The position numbers were made by a program, and so were the translations under genes. Source: Novosphingobium sp. G106 (GTDB lineage: Bacteria > Pseudomonadota > Alphaproteobacteria > Sphingomonadales > Sphingomonadaceae). From it: a stretch of DNA of 64,000 bases. Below, piece after piece: positions 61,000 to 64,000 of the stretch. Numbering within the stretch: the stretch's first letter is position 1; each line of letters opens with the position of its first letter. Location: the NCBI RefSeq assembly GCF_019075875.1, contig NZ_JAHOOZ010000001.1, positions 1,364,001 through 1,428,000 on the forward strand, in the 5' to 3' direction. The notes beneath the pieces are model-generated. The model saw only the letters and a program-made list of their open reading frames with translations, was not told the origin of the DNA and made no database searches.

Positions 61000-61221
61000 A
61001 TGCAGAAACTCCACCTCGTGATGGGCGGCCGCGTCAGCGATCCGCAGGGCCTCGATTTCGTCAACCTGGAGAAGATGGACCTCGTGGGCATCTTTCCGGA
61101 CTACGCCGCTGCCGAGGAGGCTTGGCGCGCCAAGGCCCAGGGCACGGTCGACGATGCCGAGATGCGTTATGTGATCGTCCATCTGCACCGGCTGCTGCAG
61201 CCGGAATTGCCGGAGGCCTGA
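61000..61221 (+). CDS. DUF4170 domain protein
   Basis: 73 residues from ATG 61000. KLHLVMGGRVSDPQGLDFVNLEKMDLVGIFPDY followed by AAEEAWRAKAQGTVDDAEMRYVIVHLHRLL matches the DUF4170 signature of alphaproteobacteria. The role is unknown. A 69-bp spacer upstream probably carries its own promoter. It converges with greA. Confidence 0.85.
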   Translation: MQKLHLVMGGRVSDPQGLDFVNLEKMDLVGIFPDYAAAEEAWRAKAQGTVDDAEMRYVIVHLHRLLQPELPEA

Positions 61222-61230
61222 AGCGCTGAG

Positions 61231-61304
61231 CCCCCGCGCAGGCGGGGGTCTCAGGCGGCCCAAAGCCAGCAATGAATGCCCGAGGTCCCCGCCTGCGCGG
61301 GGAC
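61231..61304. repeat. Inverted pair of sphingomonad-type REP palindromes
   Basis: CCCCCGCGCAGGCGGGGG (61231-61248) and GTCCCCGCCTGCGCGGGGAC (61285-61304) each form a hairpin and are reverse complements of each other over 16 bp, 36 bp apart. Such GC-rich repeats, usually as inverted pairs in convergent spacers, are scattered through sphingomonad genomes. Here they lie between convergent DUF4170 and greA and may serve as a transcript end. Confidence 0.7.
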
Positions 61305-61312
61305 ACAAGCGA

Positions 61313-61789
61313 TCAGATGAACTCGATCTTCTCGACGACGTAGAAGCGGTCGCCCGAGGGCACGGTAACCTCGATCTCGTCCTCGACCTTGCGGCCGATC
61401 ATCGCCTTGCCCAGCGGCGAATTGTAGCTGATCCGCCCGATTTTCGCATCAGCCTCATAGGGCCCGACGATCTGGTAGCGCACCGGCTTGTCGTCATCGT
61501 CGAGCAGCGTCACCGTCGCCCCGAAGATGATGCGGTCGCCCGAAAGGCTGGCCGGGTCGATGATGTTGGCGCGGCTGACCTTATCCTCGAGATCGCCGAT
61601 CATCGCCTCGACCTGGCCCTGGCGCTCCTTGGCCGCGTGGTACTCCGCGTTTTCGGAAAGGTCGCCGTGGGCGCGTGCTTCCTCGATCGCGTCGACGATC
61701 ACGGGCCGCTCCTCACGCAGCGCTTTCAGCTCGGCGATCAGCTTTTCATAGCCTTCCGCCAGCATCGGCAGCTTCTCGACACTCGCCAT
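61313..61789 (-). CDS. greA: Transcription elongation factor GreA
   Basis: 158 residues from ATG 61789 with GGAGGT 9 bases upstream, the usual GreA length. The N-terminal antiparallel coiled coil (about 1-75, [21 protein letters not shown] with the tip acidic residues) is followed by the FKBP-like C-terminal domain with [15 protein letters not shown]. It rescues backtracked RNA polymerase. It lies downstream of carB on the same strand, the usual alphaproteobacterial carAB-greA order, 103 bp away. Confidence 0.96.
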   Translation of the reverse strand: MASVEKLPMLAEGYEKLIAELKALREERPVIVDAIEEARAHGDLSENAEYHAAKERQGQVEAMIGDLEDKVSRANIIDPASLSGDRIIFGATVTLLDDDDKPVRYQIVGPYEADAKIGRISYNSPLGKAMIGRKVEDEIEVTVPSGDRFYVVEKIEFI

Positions 61790-61833
61790 ATTCAATCTAC
61801 CTCCTGGTCGCTCCCTGATCAGCGACTAAGCCA

Positions 61834-61884
61834 CTCCCCCGTTCCACAAGGTAACGGGCCGTCCGTTGACATTTCCGGGGGGAG
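61834..61884 (-). terminator. Nested inverted repeats between carB and greA
   Basis: Outer arms CTCCCCCG (61834-61841) and CGGGGGGAG (61876-61884) enclose inner arms AACGG (61853-61857) and CCGTT (61863-61867). As RNA this gives a branched or extended hairpin just after the carB stop. No T-run follows, so it may be an intercistronic stabiliser or attenuator rather than a full terminator. Confidence 0.35.
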
Positions 61885-61892
61885 CTATCGAT

Positions 61893-64000
<2,108 letters not shown>

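Overview
The window is a stretch of a GC-rich alphaproteobacterial chromosome, most likely a sphingomonad (Sphingomonas/Novosphingobium/Sphingobium type). The signs are a TonB-dependent receptor beside catabolic genes, an HTH-RibB fusion, the carB-greA neighbourhood, DUF4170, and a pair of short GC-rich palindromes of a kind I associate with sphingomonad spacers. Genes are tightly packed. No gap between genes exceeds about 220 bp, and no rRNA, tRNA, CRISPR array, transposase or integrase is visible.

Bases 1-28.7 kb form a dense catabolic and accessory region. A minus-strand operon encodes a cyclase-family hydrolase, a phytanoyl-CoA-type dioxygenase, an acyl-CoA synthetase and a ketosteroid-dehydrogenase-like flavoprotein. 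A plus-strand operon holds a Rieske oxygenase, two crotonases, a cupin, a short-chain dehydrogenase (SDR, frameshifted) and an NTF2-like protein. It runs toward a five-gene P450/DUF3237/SDR/NTF2 operon, which is divergent from an IclR regulator. Next come a luciferase-like oxidoreductase, three paralogous epoxide hydrolases, a membrane PQQ dehydrogenase, an unknown protein, and a nicotinamide riboside salvage pair (kinase and PnuC). The region ends with a tetR-MEKHLA-glycerate kinase operon. The enzymes together suggest stepwise oxidation and CoA-dependent breakdown of an alicyclic, terpenoid, steroid-like or aromatic compound. The substrate cannot be read from sequence.

Bases 28.8-41.4 kb are a complete glycogen/alpha-glucan locus: a GH13 glucosidase facing away from glgP-glgB-glgC-glgA-pgm-glgX, with most junctions overlapping by 4 bp. 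Bases 41.4-53 kb return to catabolism: TonB receptor, F420/luciferase-like oxidoreductase, PilZ protein, second Rieske oxygenase, alpha/beta hydrolase, PQQ-cytochrome c dehydrogenase lipoprotein, SDRs, DUF1330 and a crotonase.

Bases 53-64 kb are mainly housekeeping: ribB (HTH fusion), a CYTH protein, ribH, an aldo/keto reductase, an AbgT-type transporter, enolase, a four-gene small-membrane-protein cluster resembling enterobacterial yqjD-yqjE, DUF4170, greA and the 3' two thirds of carB.

Four genes (SDR, glgP, ribH, AbgT transporter) are each broken by exactly one missing base. In every case adding one base to an existing short run of the same nucleotide restores the family sequence. This looks more like uncorrected sequencing or assembly error than four independent pseudogenes. 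The most unusual real biology is the self-contained HTH-RibB gene with a perfect AATGTGAT palindrome at its 5' end, a PQQ alcohol dehydrogenase without its hallmark Cys-Cys pair, and an AT-rich TGCAT motif repeated at several catabolic promoters.
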